DNA of 64,000 nt from an uncultured Alphaproteobacteria bacterium (GTDB taxonomy: Bacteria > Pseudomonadota > Alphaproteobacteria > HIMB59 > GCA-002718135). Both the position numbers and the translations under genes were made by a program. Numbering within the stretch: position 1 is the stretch's first letter; every line of letters starts with the position of its first letter. Positions 26,661-36,630 of this stretch are shown here, piece after piece. The stretch lies in assembly GCA_902615845.1 (NCBI GenBank), contig CACMQS010000008.1:1-64000 (forward strand), in the 5' to 3' direction. The notes under the pieces were generated by a model that searched no databases, was not told the DNA's origin, and saw nothing but the letters and a program-made list of their open reading frames with translations.

Positions 26661-29647
26661 TGATTAACCCTTTGATTCTCAGGATCAATAAATATTGGAC
26701 TAGTTATTTCTACTTCAATATTTTCATTTTCCATTGGAGCAATTAAAACACTTCCTTTTTTTTCAAGACCACCTTTGATTAAAGCTAAAGCAAAAGAGCT
26801 TTTTAAATTAGGTGAATAGTAACTAGAGGTCACGTGACCAACCATTTTCATAGGTAGGGCAGTTATTTCTTCAACCAATTGAGATCCTTCTTCAAGAACC
26901 TTATTTGGATCTTTAGTTCTTAATCCAACTAATTGTTTCCTATCTTTTTTAATAGTATCACTTCTATATAATGCCCTTTTACCAATAAAATCATATTTCT
27001 TCTTACTAACTATCCAGTCCATATCCAGATCTACTGGTGTCACTGATCCATCTGTTTCTTGACCAACAATAATAAATCCTTTTTCAGCACGAAGTACATG
27101 CATCGCTTCAGTACCATATGGCGTAATATTAAATTCCTTACCTTTATCAATACAAAGTTCCCAAAGATTTTTAGCATAGCCAGATGGCACATTTATTTCA
27201 TAACACATTTCCCCAGTAAAGCTTATACGCATGACTCTACATTTTATTCCGTTAAAATTAATATTCTTAAAACTCATATGAGGAAAATTTTCCTTTGAAA
27301 AATCAAAATCTGGAAGTAATTTTTGCATTAATTTTTTTGAATTTGGGCCATTTAAGCTTATCGTTCCATAATTTTCTGTTACGGATGTTAAATATACTTC
27401 TAACTCTGGCCATTCTGTTTGCAACCAATCTTCTAATTTTGACATTACTGATGCCGCATTTCCTGTAGTTGTTGACATAAGATAGTGATACTCATCTAAT
27501 CTAGTTGTTACACCATCATCAATAACCATTCCATCGTCACCTAACATTACACCATATCGACATTTTCCAATTTCCAATTTTGACCATGAATTTGTGTAAA
27601 CTCTATTTAAAAATTCACTTACATCTCTACCCTTAATATCTATTTTACCAAGAGTCGATGCATCTAATATTCCTAAACTATCTCTAGTTGCTTTTACCTC
27701 TCTATTTAAAGCAGATTGAAAACTTTCATTCTTTTGAGGATAATACCAGGCTCTTTTCCATTGGCCTACGTCCTCAAATAAAGCTTTATTATCAATATGC
27801 CATTGATGCATTGGGCTTGTTCTCTCTAAATCAAAAAATTCTTTAACATGACGTCCAGCAATTGCTCCAAATGTTACTGGTTTATAGGGTAAACGAAATG
27901 TTGTTGTACCTAATTCAGAGATTTCAGTATTTGTTATTTCTGATATTATTCCAAGTGCATTAACATTACTGGTCTTGCCTTGATCAGTTGCCATTCCCGT
28001 AGTTGTATATCGTTTGACATGTTCAATAGATTGAAAACCCTCTTTTAAAGCTAGTTTAATATCTTTTGCTGTTACATCGTTTTGAAAATCTACAAACATT
28101 TTTGTTCTTGAGATACTGTCCTTTGATGTAATCCAAACATTTTCGTGTTTGCCATGCTGCACATTATCTGATTTGTAATTTACTTCATCAAGTTCATTTC
28201 GCTGATTATCATTTAAATATTTATATGTATCTTCTTCAGTTTTTACTAATATTTCATTTAAATTATAGTCACCATTGCAACTGCCAACACACAAAGTATC
28301 TTGATAAACTTCATTAGGAATAAAACTTCCATCTACATCTCTAAATTTGAGTTTTCCTTTTGATTGAGTAAATAAATGAACAGTAGGGGTCCAACCACCA
28401 GCAATTGCTAAAAGATCACATTTAATATTAATAGAAGACTTTTCATTATTGTTTTCAGTTTTTATTTTTCTTAATTTAACTTCTCTAATTTTTAATCTTC
28501 CAACAGTATCACTAATTTCATAACCTTTTAGTATAGTAATACCTAATTTGTTTGCTTTTTTAGGGTAATATCCATCACTACCATCTCTTGTATCGACAAT
28601 AGCCTCTACTTTTATACCTTGTTCAAAAAAATCTATTGCAGTTTCATAGGCGCTATCATTGTTTGTAAAAAAAACTAAATTTTGTCCAGGTGCAACTCCA
28701 TACTTATTTAAGTATTTTTTCGCACTGTTAGAAAGCATAATACCAGGCCTATCATTATTGTTAAAAATTATTGGTCGTTCAATTGCGCCAGTTGCTAGAA
28801 TAACTTTTTTAGATCTAATTTTCCAAATTCTTTCTCTGATATCATTTTTTTTATTTAAACCTTTTTCGGGATCAATTTCTTGTACTGCTAATAATAAATT
28901 ATAATTCAAGTATGCAAAACAAGTCGTATTTTTAACTATTTTTACATTTGAATTTTTAGAAAGTTTATCAACAATTTTATTTTTCCATTCATTGATTGGT
29001 AAATTATTAATTTTAATGTCTTGATTTTTTGTAGATAAAACTTCACCCCCTAGATCCTCTTCTTGTTCAATTAGTAATACTTTATAATTTTTATTCGCTG
29101 CAATTTCTGTTGAAATTAATCCACTGACTCCTGCTCCAATAACTAGAACATCACAATGATAATGAAAATGTTCATATTTGTGGGGATCATCTTTTTTGGG
29201 AGATTTACCAAGTCCTGCAGCATGTCTTATAAAAAACTCATATGCCTTCCAAAACTTTGGCGGCCACATAAAGGTCTTGTAATAGAACCCTGCAGGAAAA
29301 AATGGTGATAGTAAATCATTTATAGCGCCTGCATCAAATTTCACTGACGGCCAATTATTTTGACTAAAAGCTTTTAACCCCTCATATATCTGGACTTCAG
29401 TCACTCTTCTATTAGGTTCGGTATATTCTTTAGTCTCAAGCTGAACTATTCCATTAGGTTCTTCACTACCAGCGGTATAAATACCCCGCGGTCGATGATA
29501 TTTAAAACTTCTTCCTACTAAGTGAACATCATTTGCAAGAAGTGCTGAAGCTAGGGTGTCACCTTCAAATCCAAAATATTCTTTATTATCAAAATAAAAC
29601 TTAACAGACTTATTTTTTTCGAGATTTTTATTATTTTTGTATCGCAT
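26657..29647 (-). CDS. soxA: sarcosine oxidase alpha subunit
   Basis: The 996-residue protein is full length. It starts with a ferredoxin-like 2Fe-2S-type fold without the cluster cysteines (VKFYFDNKEYFGFEGDTLAS). DVLVIGAGVSGLIST gives the dinucleotide motif at 171-176, and a second nucleotide-binding half contains LLAIAGGWTPTVHLF. From about residue 600 it carries a GcvT-type folate domain with LGILDASTLGKIDIKG and RISFTGEMCYEINVP. The enzyme demethylates sarcosine to glycine, makes 5,10-methylene-THF and reduces oxygen to hydrogen peroxide. It lies in the order soxB-soxD-soxA-soxG, the classical heterotetramer operon, with gaps of 3 and 8 bases. Confidence 0.97.
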   Translation of the reverse strand: MRYKNNKNLEKNKSVKFYFDNKEYFGFEGDTLASALLANDVHLVGRSFKYHRPRGIYTAGSEEPNGIVQLETKEYTEPNRRVTEVQIYEGLKAFSQNNWPSVKFDAGAINDLLSPFFPAGFYYKTFMWPPKFWKAYEFFIRHAAGLGKSPKKDDPHKYEHFHYHCDVLVIGAGVSGLISTEIAANKNYKVLLIEQEEDLGGEVLSTKNQDIKINNLPINEWKNKIVDKLSKNSNVKIVKNTTCFAYLNYNLLLAVQEIDPEKGLNKKNDIRERIWKIRSKKVILATGAIERPIIFNNNDRPGIMLSNSAKKYLNKYGVAPGQNLVFFTNNDSAYETAIDFFEQGIKVEAIVDTRDGSDGYYPKKANKLGITILKGYEISDTVGRLKIREVKLRKIKTENNNEKSSINIKCDLLAIAGGWTPTVHLFTQSKGKLKFRDVDGSFIPNEVYQDTLCVGSCNGDYNLNEILVKTEEDTYKYLNDNQRNELDEVNYKSDNVQHGKHENVWITSKDSISRTKMFVDFQNDVTAKDIKLALKEGFQSIEHVKRYTTTGMATDQGKTSNVNALGIISEITNTEISELGTTTFRLPYKPVTFGAIAGRHVKEFFDLERTSPMHQWHIDNKALFEDVGQWKRAWYYPQKNESFQSALNREVKATRDSLGILDASTLGKIDIKGRDVSEFLNRVYTNSWSKLEIGKCRYGVMLGDDGMVIDDGVTTRLDEYHYLMSTTTGNAASVMSKLEDWLQTEWPELEVYLTSVTENYGTISLNGPNSKKLMQKLLPDFDFSKENFPHMSFKNINFNGIKCRVMRISFTGEMCYEINVPSGYAKNLWELCIDKGKEFNITPYGTEAMHVLRAEKGFIIVGQETDGSVTPVDLDMDWIVSKKKYDFIGKRALYRSDTIKKDRKQLVGLRTKDPNKVLEEGSQLVEEITALPMKMVGHVTSSYYSPNLKSSFALALIKGGLEKKGSVLIAPMENENIEVEITSPIFIDPENQRVNQ

Positions 29648-29655
29648 CTTTATTT

Positions 29656-30012
29656 TTAAAATCTATCTTTTTTTGATGTTGATAAATTCCCTGATCCAAT
29701 ACTTGGCTCACCTGAAGGAGTAGCTGGAATATTTGCTTTTAATTTAGGAGGAGCTTCTCCCATCTTATATACTGCAAGAATTTCATCGGTTGCTGTATTT
29801 CTTGCTAAATTAAACCATTGTCTGCATCCATATTCATGGTTCCATCTTTCATAATGAATACCTTTTTCGTTCTTTCGCAAGAATAAATATTCTGCCCATT
29901 GATCATCAGAGAGTTCAGGAGGATTTTTTGGTCTTGCAATATGTGCCTCACCTCCACAAGAAAATTCAGCTTGATCTCTTTCTCCACAGTAAGGGCAATT
30001 TATTAAAAACAT
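29656..30012 (-). CDS. soxD: sarcosine oxidase delta subunit
   Basis: The 118-residue protein begins MFLINCPYCGERDQAEFSCG and continues GGEAHIARP. This contains the CPYCG zinc-binding pair, with further Cys and His ligands in FSCGGEAHIARP. WAEYLFLRKNEKGIHYERW and HEYGCRQWFNLARNTATDEI are canonical for SoxD. The C-terminal tail is slightly longer than usual and Pro/Ser-rich. It is placed between soxB and soxA with 3- and 8-base gaps. The delta subunit is structural and binds zinc. Confidence 0.97.
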   Translation of the reverse strand: MFLINCPYCGERDQAEFSCGGEAHIARPKNPPELSDDQWAEYLFLRKNEKGIHYERWNHEYGCRQWFNLARNTATDEILAVYKMGEAPPKLKANIPATPSGEPSIGSGNLSTSKKDRF

Positions 30013-30015
30013 GAT

Positions 30016-31275
30016 TTAATGTGCTACGGCAGCTGCACCATGTTCATCAACTAACTCACCACTAGAAAATCTATTTATTGTAAAAGGAGCATTTAATTCA
30101 TGTGCTTGATCATTGGCTATAGTGTGAGCAAATACCCAACCAGAACCTGGTGTTGCTTTGAAGCCACCTGTTCCCCAACCACAATTAAAATATAATCCTC
30201 TTATGTGCGTCTTACTGATAATGGGGCTTGCATCAGGACATATATCTACAATACCTCCCCAATGACGAAGCATTTTCATTCTAGAAAATATTGGAAACAA
30301 TTCAACGATCGCCATTAAAGTATCTTCAACAATGTTAAAGCCACCTCTTTGAGTATATGATGTATATCCATCTGTTCCAGCACCAATAACTAATTCTCCT
30401 TTATCTGATTGAGATACATACGCATGAATTGTATTGGACATTACTACAGTATCAATAATTGGTTTTACTGGTTCTGAAACTAGAGCTTGCAATGGCTTAC
30501 TCTCTAAAGGTAATTTAATTCCAGCCATATTGGCAATAACACTGGTATGACCTGCAGCAGCTATTCCAATTTTATTTGAATTAATAGTTCCTTTTGTTGT
30601 CTCAATACCAGTTACATTTCCATTTTTTACATTAATACCAGTTACTTCACAATTTTGAATTATATCAACCCCCATCTCATCAGCTCCTCTTGCATAACCC
30701 CATGCAACAGCATCATGTCTTGCAGTTCCTGCTCTTCTTTGTAGTGTTGCTCCTAAAACAGGATATCTAATATTAGGTGAAGTATTTATTATTGGGCAAA
30801 ATTCTTTAACTTTCTTTGTATCAAGCCATTCACAATCAATATCATTTAGTCTGTTTGCATGCCAACGTCTTTTTAATTCTCTTACATCATGAAGATTATG
30901 AGCAACATTCAAAACTCCTCTTTGAGAAAACATTACGTTGTAATTTAATTCTTGAGACATACCTTCCCAAAGTTTTAATGCATGCTCGTATAAAGCTGCA
31001 CTTTGATCCCATAAATAGTTTGATCTAATTATAGTGGTATTTCGCCCTGTGTTCCCTCCGCCTATCCAACCTTTTTCAATTACTGCAATATTATTAATTC
31101 CATGGTTTTTTGCTAAATAGTAAGCAGTAGTTAAACCGTGTCCACCACCACCGACTATTATTGCATCATAACTTTTTTTTGGTTCAGGACTATTCCACGT
31201 CTTTTGCCAATTCTCATGATGATTTAAAGCGTTTCTAGCAATAGATAGAAATGAGTATTTATTATTATTAAACAT
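30016..31275 (-). CDS. soxB: sarcosine oxidase beta subunit
   Basis: The 419-residue flavoprotein has the DAO-type motif [20 protein letters not shown] (GGGGHG at 42-47). [24 protein letters not shown] sequence appears as [20 protein letters not shown], and the terminal [18 protein letters not shown] is the FAD-proximal signature of SoxB. In the heterotetramer this subunit holds the sarcosine-oxidising FAD and the covalent FMN. It is the first gene of the soxBDAG run, with fhs 20 bp upstream on the same strand, so formate-THF ligase and the oxidase are likely one transcript. Confidence 0.97.
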   Translation of the reverse strand: MFNNNKYSFLSIARNALNHHENWQKTWNSPEPKKSYDAIIVGGGGHGLTTAYYLAKNHGINNIAVIEKGWIGGGNTGRNTTIIRSNYLWDQSAALYEHALKLWEGMSQELNYNVMFSQRGVLNVAHNLHDVRELKRRWHANRLNDIDCEWLDTKKVKEFCPIINTSPNIRYPVLGATLQRRAGTARHDAVAWGYARGADEMGVDIIQNCEVTGINVKNGNVTGIETTKGTINSNKIGIAAAGHTSVIANMAGIKLPLESKPLQALVSEPVKPIIDTVVMSNTIHAYVSQSDKGELVIGAGTDGYTSYTQRGGFNIVEDTLMAIVELFPIFSRMKMLRHWGGIVDICPDASPIISKTHIRGLYFNCGWGTGGFKATPGSGWVFAHTIANDQAHELNAPFTINRFSSGELVDEHGAAAVAH

Positions 31276-31295
31276 TATAACTCTTTATAGCAGTT

Positions 31296-32969
31296 TTAAA
31301 AAAGACCTTCAATTTCTCCATGGTCATTTAGCTTTATCGAATTTGCCGCAGGAACACTTGGTAGACCCGGCATGGTCATAATATCACCGCAAACAACTAC
31401 TATAAATTCTGCTCCTGATGACAATCTTACCTCTCTAATAGGTAAAACGTGACCAGTAGGAGCACCTTTTAAATTTGGGTCAGTTGAAAAACTATATTGA
31501 GTCTTTGCAATGCAAACAGGTAATTTGCCAAATCCTTTAGTTTCAAAATCCTTCAATTGTTGACGTACTTTCGTGTCTGCCACAACTTCACTTGCGTGAT
31601 AAATCTCTTGTGCAATTTTTTCAATTTTTTTGAATAGAGTTAAATCATCTTCATATAAAAATTTAAATGTATTCTTATTATCTTCACAAATATCTATTAC
31701 ATTTTGAGCTAATTCAGTTGCACCATCACCACCATCGGACCAGTGAGTACACATAGAAGCCTTGACTCCTTGAGTTGTACAAAAACTTAGAACAGCATCA
31801 ACTTCAGCTTTAGAATCAGTGACAAAATGATTAATAGCAACAGTTACTGGTAATCCAAATTTTCTAACATTATTAATATGTCTTTCTAGATTGACTAAAC
31901 CTTTTTTAAGAGCATTTACATTTTCATTTTTTAAATCTTCTTTTGAAACATCGCCATGCATTTTTAGTGCTCTAATTGTAGCTACCAAAACCACACAATC
32001 AGGTTTTAAATTTGATTTTCTACATTTTATATCAAGGAATTTTTCTGCTCCTAGATCAGCTCCAAAGCCTGCTTCAGTTACAACGTAATCACTTAATTTT
32101 AAACTAGCTTTAGTTGCAATTACAGAATTGCAACCATGAGCAATATTTGCAAATGGCCCACCATGAATTATAGCAGGATTATTTTCTAACGTTTGTGTTA
32201 TGTTAGGTCTAATGGCATCTTTTAATAATACTGTCATTGGACCTTCTGCCTTTAAATCTTTTGCGCAAATAGCTTTTTTGTCTCGTGTATAAGCAATAGT
32301 TATATTTCCAATTCTCTCTTCAAGATCTTTTAAATCTTTTGCTAAGCAGAAAATTGCCATTATCTCCGATGCAACAGTAATATCAAAACCATCTTGTCTA
32401 GGATATCCATTTGCAACTCCTCCTAAATCAACAACTATAGATCTAAGCGATCTATCATTCATATCCATTACTCTCTTCCAAACAACCCTTCTAACATCAA
32501 TATTTAATTTATTCCCCCAGTAGATATGATTATCAATTAATGCAGAAAGTAAATTATGAGCGGATGTAATTGCATGAAAATCTCCAGTAAAATGTAAATT
32601 AATTTGCTCCATTGGTACTACTTGAGCATAGCCTCCACCAGCTGCACCACCTTTCATACCGAACGATGGTCCAAGACTCGGCTCTCTTAAACAAACTATT
32701 GATTTCTTTCCTAGTTTATTAAGACCATCACTTAATCCAACAGAAGTTGTTGTTTTACCTTCTCCTGCTGGTGTTGGAGTTATTGCTGAGACTAGAACAA
32801 GTTTACCATCTTTATTTTTATTAAGTGACTCTATGTACTCCAAGTTTATTTTTGCTATGTGACGACCCATAGGACTGAAGGCTTCAGGTGTGTCTGGTAC
32901 ATCAAGCCCTTTTAGAATTTCACTAATAGGCTTCATTTTAGCTTTTCTTGCTATTTCAATATCTGACAT
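31296..32969 (-). CDS. fhs: formate-tetrahydrofolate ligase
   Basis: The 557-residue protein has the ATP loop [20 protein letters not shown] (P-loop core at 66-74), [20 protein letters not shown], the substrate-site [15 protein letters not shown] and a conserved end, [18 protein letters not shown]. It joins formate and THF using ATP, or runs backwards to release formate and make ATP when one-carbon units are in excess. AGGAG lies seven bases before the ATG, a strong ribosome binding site. Placed directly upstream of soxBDAG, it is best read as disposal of the methylene-THF made by demethylation. That direction is inference and also needs FolD, which is not in this window. Confidence 0.98.
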   Translation of the reverse strand: MSDIEIARKAKMKPISEILKGLDVPDTPEAFSPMGRHIAKINLEYIESLNKNKDGKLVLVSAITPTPAGEGKTTTSVGLSDGLNKLGKKSIVCLREPSLGPSFGMKGGAAGGGYAQVVPMEQINLHFTGDFHAITSAHNLLSALIDNHIYWGNKLNIDVRRVVWKRVMDMNDRSLRSIVVDLGGVANGYPRQDGFDITVASEIMAIFCLAKDLKDLEERIGNITIAYTRDKKAICAKDLKAEGPMTVLLKDAIRPNITQTLENNPAIIHGGPFANIAHGCNSVIATKASLKLSDYVVTEAGFGADLGAEKFLDIKCRKSNLKPDCVVLVATIRALKMHGDVSKEDLKNENVNALKKGLVNLERHINNVRKFGLPVTVAINHFVTDSKAEVDAVLSFCTTQGVKASMCTHWSDGGDGATELAQNVIDICEDNKNTFKFLYEDDLTLFKKIEKIAQEIYHASEVVADTKVRQQLKDFETKGFGKLPVCIAKTQYSFSTDPNLKGAPTGHVLPIREVRLSSGAEFIVVVCGDIMTMPGLPSVPAANSIKLNDHGEIEGLF

Positions 32970-33062
32970 GAGACTCCTTAATTATTAGATTCTTAATCTA
33001 TAAATTAACTTAAATATCAAACAACTTTTGTTTCATTAAAAGATAAAAAAATTGTGAAGAAG

Positions 33063-33956
33063 CTAATTTAACTCGAATTTCTGTTTATTATTATAAGAAA
33101 AATCTGCGTTATTAAATTGATTTAACCACTCTGATGTTTTTTTCATACCACCAAACGCATAGAAGTGTATTTTTTCAAGTTTAGAGTCTTTGTTTATTTC
33201 GCTATGTTCAGCAAGATCATAAATTAATTTGTCAGGAGTGCTCAATGTTGCAAGTTTAGTTAAGTTAAAAGCCTGTTTTGTAATAAATCTTAAAGAATTT
33301 CCAATACCGCAAGACCTTGCATAATTTACCAATGTTTTAATAGAGGCAGGACCTGGTATCCCAGCGTGGATTGGTAATTTATTTCCAATTTTTACTAAAT
33401 GTTTTTCCCAGTCGATTAAAGATTTTGCTTCAAAAAAAAATTGTGTTGCTAAATACATTTTAAAATCAACATTTTTTGCAAAATCATTCTTCTGTTTAAT
33501 TGCTAAATCTAAATTTTCATTTGAAATATCTGGACTTCCTTCAGGATGCCCAGCAACACCTACAAATTGATAATTATATTTTGAAAGAAAATCTGTTTTT
33601 AAAACATCAATTGAGGAAGAGATTTCGCCAGCTTGATTTCCACCACCACCAACAATTAACATTTTTGAACACCCAGATTCATTTGCAAGTTCACCGATAT
33701 ATTTTTCTAAGTCATTTTTATTTACAATAGTTCTCGCAGGCAAATGAGGTATAACATCATAACCTTCTAATTTTAATTTTTTTGCAGTTCTAATAACATT
33801 TTTTGAATTTTCATCTGGTAAATAAGTTATATAAACGTCATGATTTTTATCAAGAAATTCAGTAAAGCTTCCATATTTTTCGTAAACATTTGGAGTTGTT
33901 TCTATAGAATAACTATTGAGAAACTTTTTAACAGTATTAATGGTTTCTTTAGACAT
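33063..33956 (-). CDS. MetF-like methylenetetrahydrofolate reductase family protein
   Basis: The 297-residue TIM-barrel protein is related to MetF but clearly distinct from housekeeping MetF. YSIETTPNVYEKYG near residue 17 corresponds to the FEFFPP region with its active-site Glu. The next blocks are TYLPDENSKNVIRTAKKLK, PHLPARTIVNKNDLEKYI and MLIVGGGGNQAGEISSS. VGVAGHPEGSPDISNENLD and ATQFFFEAKSLIDWEKH follow, then LPIHAGIPGPASIKTLVNYA. It interconverts 5,10-methylene-THF and 5-methyl-THF in known relatives. Its position beside fhs and the sarcosine oxidase genes suggests it works in the catabolic direction, oxidising 5-methyl-THF. It is divergent from trhO across 33 bp. Confidence 0.83.
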   Translation of the reverse strand: MSKETINTVKKFLNSYSIETTPNVYEKYGSFTEFLDKNHDVYITYLPDENSKNVIRTAKKLKLEGYDVIPHLPARTIVNKNDLEKYIGELANESGCSKMLIVGGGGNQAGEISSSIDVLKTDFLSKYNYQFVGVAGHPEGSPDISNENLDLAIKQKNDFAKNVDFKMYLATQFFFEAKSLIDWEKHLVKIGNKLPIHAGIPGPASIKTLVNYARSCGIGNSLRFITKQAFNLTKLATLSTPDKLIYDLAEHSEINKDSKLEKIHFYAFGGMKKTSEWLNQFNNADFSYNNKQKFELN

Positions 33957-33989
33957 AAATTTTTAAAGTTTTTTATATTAATTAGATAA

Positions 33990-34925
33990 ATGAACAACAA
34001 GTACTTTACTATAATTACTTTTTATCAATTCAAAATAATTAAAGATAAAAATGATATCATTACTAAACTTAAAGATTTTTGCAAATTTAATAAAATAAAA
34101 GGTACAATATTGATTGCTGATGAAGGCATTAATGGAACAATAGCTGGCTTAGAAAAAAACATAAATTCTTTCATTCTATATCTCGAAAATTTTAGTTTTG
34201 AGAAACTTAATCTTAAACGATCAAAATATAAATATATGCCTTTTCAAAAACTTAAAATTAGAAATAAAAATGAAATAGTCACACTCAGAACCAAATTTGC
34301 TGATCCTACAAAAATATCTGGAAAAAAAGTTAAATACAATGAATGGAATCAACTAATTAAAGACAAAGACACTATTGTGATTGATGTAAGAAATGAATTT
34401 GAGGTTAAAATAGGATCTTTTGAAGGGGCAATTAATCCAAAAACTAAAAGTTTCACTGACTTTAAATCTTTTGTTCAAAAAAAACTAAATAAGTCAAAAG
34501 ACAAAAAAATTGCAATATTTTGCACTGGAGGTATCAGGTGTGAAAAGGCTTCATCATATATGATGATGAAGGGTTTTAAAAATGTTGCTCAGTTAGATGG
34601 AGGTATACTAAAGTATTTAGAAAAAACTCCAAAAAAAGATTCAATGTGGAATGGTGAATGTTTCGTATTTGATGGAAGAGTATCTTTGAAAAATGAATTA
34701 AAAGATGGAACTTACAAACTTTGTCATGCTTGTCGGTTACCCATTAGTAATAAAGATACTTATAATAAATATTATAAACCAGGTGTATCTTGTCATAATT
34801 GTTTTGATAAAACATCTGAAGAAAAGAAAAAAAACTTACTTGAAAGAAATAAACAAATTAAACTTGATAAAAAAAGAGGAAATTATAACCGTTTTATTAA
34901 GCAGTCAATTTCTGATTATGAATAA
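33990..34925 (+). CDS. trhO: tRNA uridine(34) hydroxylase TrhO
   Basis: The 311-residue protein has an N-terminal acylphosphatase-like domain with GTILIADEGINGTIAGLEKN and a rhodanese domain with TIVIDVRNEFEVKIGSFEGA. The active loop is FCTGGIRCEKASSYMMMKGF (Cys178). A Cys-rich region after WNGECFVFDGRVSL contains CHACRLPIS and VSCHNC, as in the YceA branch. TrhO hydroxylates U34 of certain tRNAs on the way to 5-methoxyuridine or cmo5U. No partner gene is adjacent. The start follows a 33-bp divergent gap to the MetF-like gene. Confidence 0.93.
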   Translation: MNNKYFTIITFYQFKIIKDKNDIITKLKDFCKFNKIKGTILIADEGINGTIAGLEKNINSFILYLENFSFEKLNLKRSKYKYMPFQKLKIRNKNEIVTLRTKFADPTKISGKKVKYNEWNQLIKDKDTIVIDVRNEFEVKIGSFEGAINPKTKSFTDFKSFVQKKLNKSKDKKIAIFCTGGIRCEKASSYMMMKGFKNVAQLDGGILKYLEKTPKKDSMWNGECFVFDGRVSLKNELKDGTYKLCHACRLPISNKDTYNKYYKPGVSCHNCFDKTSEEKKKNLLERNKQIKLDKKRGNYNRFIKQSISDYE

Positions 34926-34966
34926 ATAATACTTTATTTCATTTAATTATTCTGTATAGACACCTC

Positions 34967-35161
34967 ATGGCAAAAAAAACATCATTCGCTCTTAAACAAC
35001 TAGTACCTGAAGAAAATCCAAAAACAGGAACCAAGTATATTGTAAGAAAACCGACAAAAGGATTGAAAGTTGCTGAAAAACTTCGAATGAAAAAATATGA
35101 TCCTGTGTTAAAAAAACACGTTTGGTTCGTAGAGAAAAAAATGCCTCCTCATAGTAAATAA
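34967..35161 (+). CDS. rpmG: large ribosomal subunit protein bL33, divergent
   Basis: The 64-residue basic protein aligns with L33 through TGTKYIVRKPTKGLKVAEKL and the diagnostic MKKYDPVLKKHVWFVEKK. The latter corresponds to the usual R-K-Y-D-P-V-x-R-K-H-V block. It lacks the zinc-binding cysteines, as do most proteobacterial L33 forms. It is unusual in its longer N-terminus (ALKQLVPEENPKTG) and a short terminal extension (MPPHSK), which make it about nine residues longer than typical. It stands alone, 41 bp after trhO and 46 bp before the photolyase. Confidence 0.85.
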   Translation: MAKKTSFALKQLVPEENPKTGTKYIVRKPTKGLKVAEKLRMKKYDPVLKKHVWFVEKKMPPHSK

Positions 35162-35207
35162 TAAATTTACCTCTTTAATTTATTATAAATTAACATAATT
35201 TAAACTC

Positions 35208-36629
35208 ATGGTGGCCACTTATGGAATTCATTGGTTTAGGCAAGATTTGCGATTACAGCAAAATCCATCTTTATTGTCACTTTCAAAAAAAGTTGATCAG
35301 ATAATTCCAATTTATATTTTTGATTTAAATCAAAGAATTGGATCCACATCCAAATGGTGGTTAGAAAAATCCTTAATTAGTTTATATGACTCAATACAAA
35401 AACATAATGGCAAACTAAATATATTTGCTGGTGATCCAGAGAAAATTATATCTTCAATACTAAAGAATTCAAATGTTAAATATGTATCCTGGAATAGACT
35501 ATATGATTCATATTCAATTAAAAGAGATACTAAAATTAAATCTATAGTTACTTCATCTAAAATAGAATGTGACTCGCACAATGGATATCTTTTAAATGAA
35601 CCTTGGAATATTAAAAATAAAAGTGGAACCTTTTTTAAAGTATTTACTCCTTACTGGCGACATTGTGATGAACTACTAAAACAAAAAGAAATTAAATTTA
35701 AAAATACAAAAATAAGCTTTGCCAATTCAAAATTTAAAAATGAAATAACTATACAAGATTTAAATCTAACAAACAAAAAAGAGCAATGGATCAAAAAAAT
35801 TGAAAAATATTGGATACCTGGTGAAAGTAATGCAAAATTACAATTAAAAAAATATATTTCGCAAAAAGCAAATAACTATTCAGTTGGGAGAGATAGACCT
35901 GATAAAGATTTAACTTCAAAATTATCACCTTATCTTCATTTTGGAGAAATATCTGCTTTAGAAGTTTATGATACCGTAAATATTGAAAAAAAAATTGATC
36001 CTGAAAATAAAAAAAAATTTCTTGCTGAACTTGGTTGGAGAGATTTTTCTTATAATCTTTTATTTCATTATCCAGCTATGACTCATAAGCCAATACAAAG
36101 TAAATTTAATAAATTTCCATGGATTAAAAATGCTAAAAATTTATCACTATGGCATAATGGTATAACTGGTATTCCAATTGTTGATGCAGGAATGAGACAA
36201 CTATATAAAACAGGCTGGATGCATAATAGGGTAAGAATGATTGTAGGCTCATTTCTAACAAAAAATTTATTGTTACACTGGAAAAATGGAGAAGAGTGGT
36301 TTTTTGATACTTTAGTTGATGCTGACGTTGGGTCTAATTCTGCAGGTTGGCAATGGATCTCTGGTTGTGGTGCTGATGCAAGTCCATATTTTAGAATTTT
36401 TAATCCAATATTACAGGGTCAAAAATTTGATCCAGATGGTGATTATGTAAAAGAATTTGTTCCTGAGTTGAATAATATTCCAAAAAAATATATTCATAAT
36501 CCTTGGGAGATGTCCATGGAGGATCAAAAGAAATATAATTTTGAGATTGGTACTTCATATCCAGCACCAATTGTAGATTTAAAAGAAACAAGAAATAGAG
36601 CACTATCAGCGTTTAAAACTATTAGTTGA
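35208..36629 (+). CDS. phrB: deoxyribodipyrimidine photolyase
   Basis: The 473-residue protein starts with the Rossmann antenna domain (YGIHWFRQDLRLQQNP) and ends with the helical FAD domain. That domain contains SVGRDRPDKDLTSKLSPYLH and FGEISALEVYD, a GWRDFSYNLLFHYP segment, and GIPIVDAGMRQLYKTGWMHN. The signature DADVGSNSAGWQWISGCGAD and ASPYFRIFNP is present. Length and motifs fit class-I CPD photolyases, which split UV-induced cyclobutane dimers using blue light. It heads a tightly packed set with an amine-oxidase-like flavoprotein, DUF1365, Cfa and DUF2878. An upstream ATG precedes a VAT sequence at residue 2, and no better start was seen. Confidence 0.96.
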   Translation: MVATYGIHWFRQDLRLQQNPSLLSLSKKVDQIIPIYIFDLNQRIGSTSKWWLEKSLISLYDSIQKHNGKLNIFAGDPEKIISSILKNSNVKYVSWNRLYDSYSIKRDTKIKSIVTSSKIECDSHNGYLLNEPWNIKNKSGTFFKVFTPYWRHCDELLKQKEIKFKNTKISFANSKFKNEITIQDLNLTNKKEQWIKKIEKYWIPGESNAKLQLKKYISQKANNYSVGRDRPDKDLTSKLSPYLHFGEISALEVYDTVNIEKKIDPENKKKFLAELGWRDFSYNLLFHYPAMTHKPIQSKFNKFPWIKNAKNLSLWHNGITGIPIVDAGMRQLYKTGWMHNRVRMIVGSFLTKNLLLHWKNGEEWFFDTLVDADVGSNSAGWQWISGCGADASPYFRIFNPILQGQKFDPDGDYVKEFVPELNNIPKKYIHNPWEMSMEDQKKYNFEIGTSYPAPIVDLKETRNRALSAFKTIS

Positions 36630-36630
36630 T

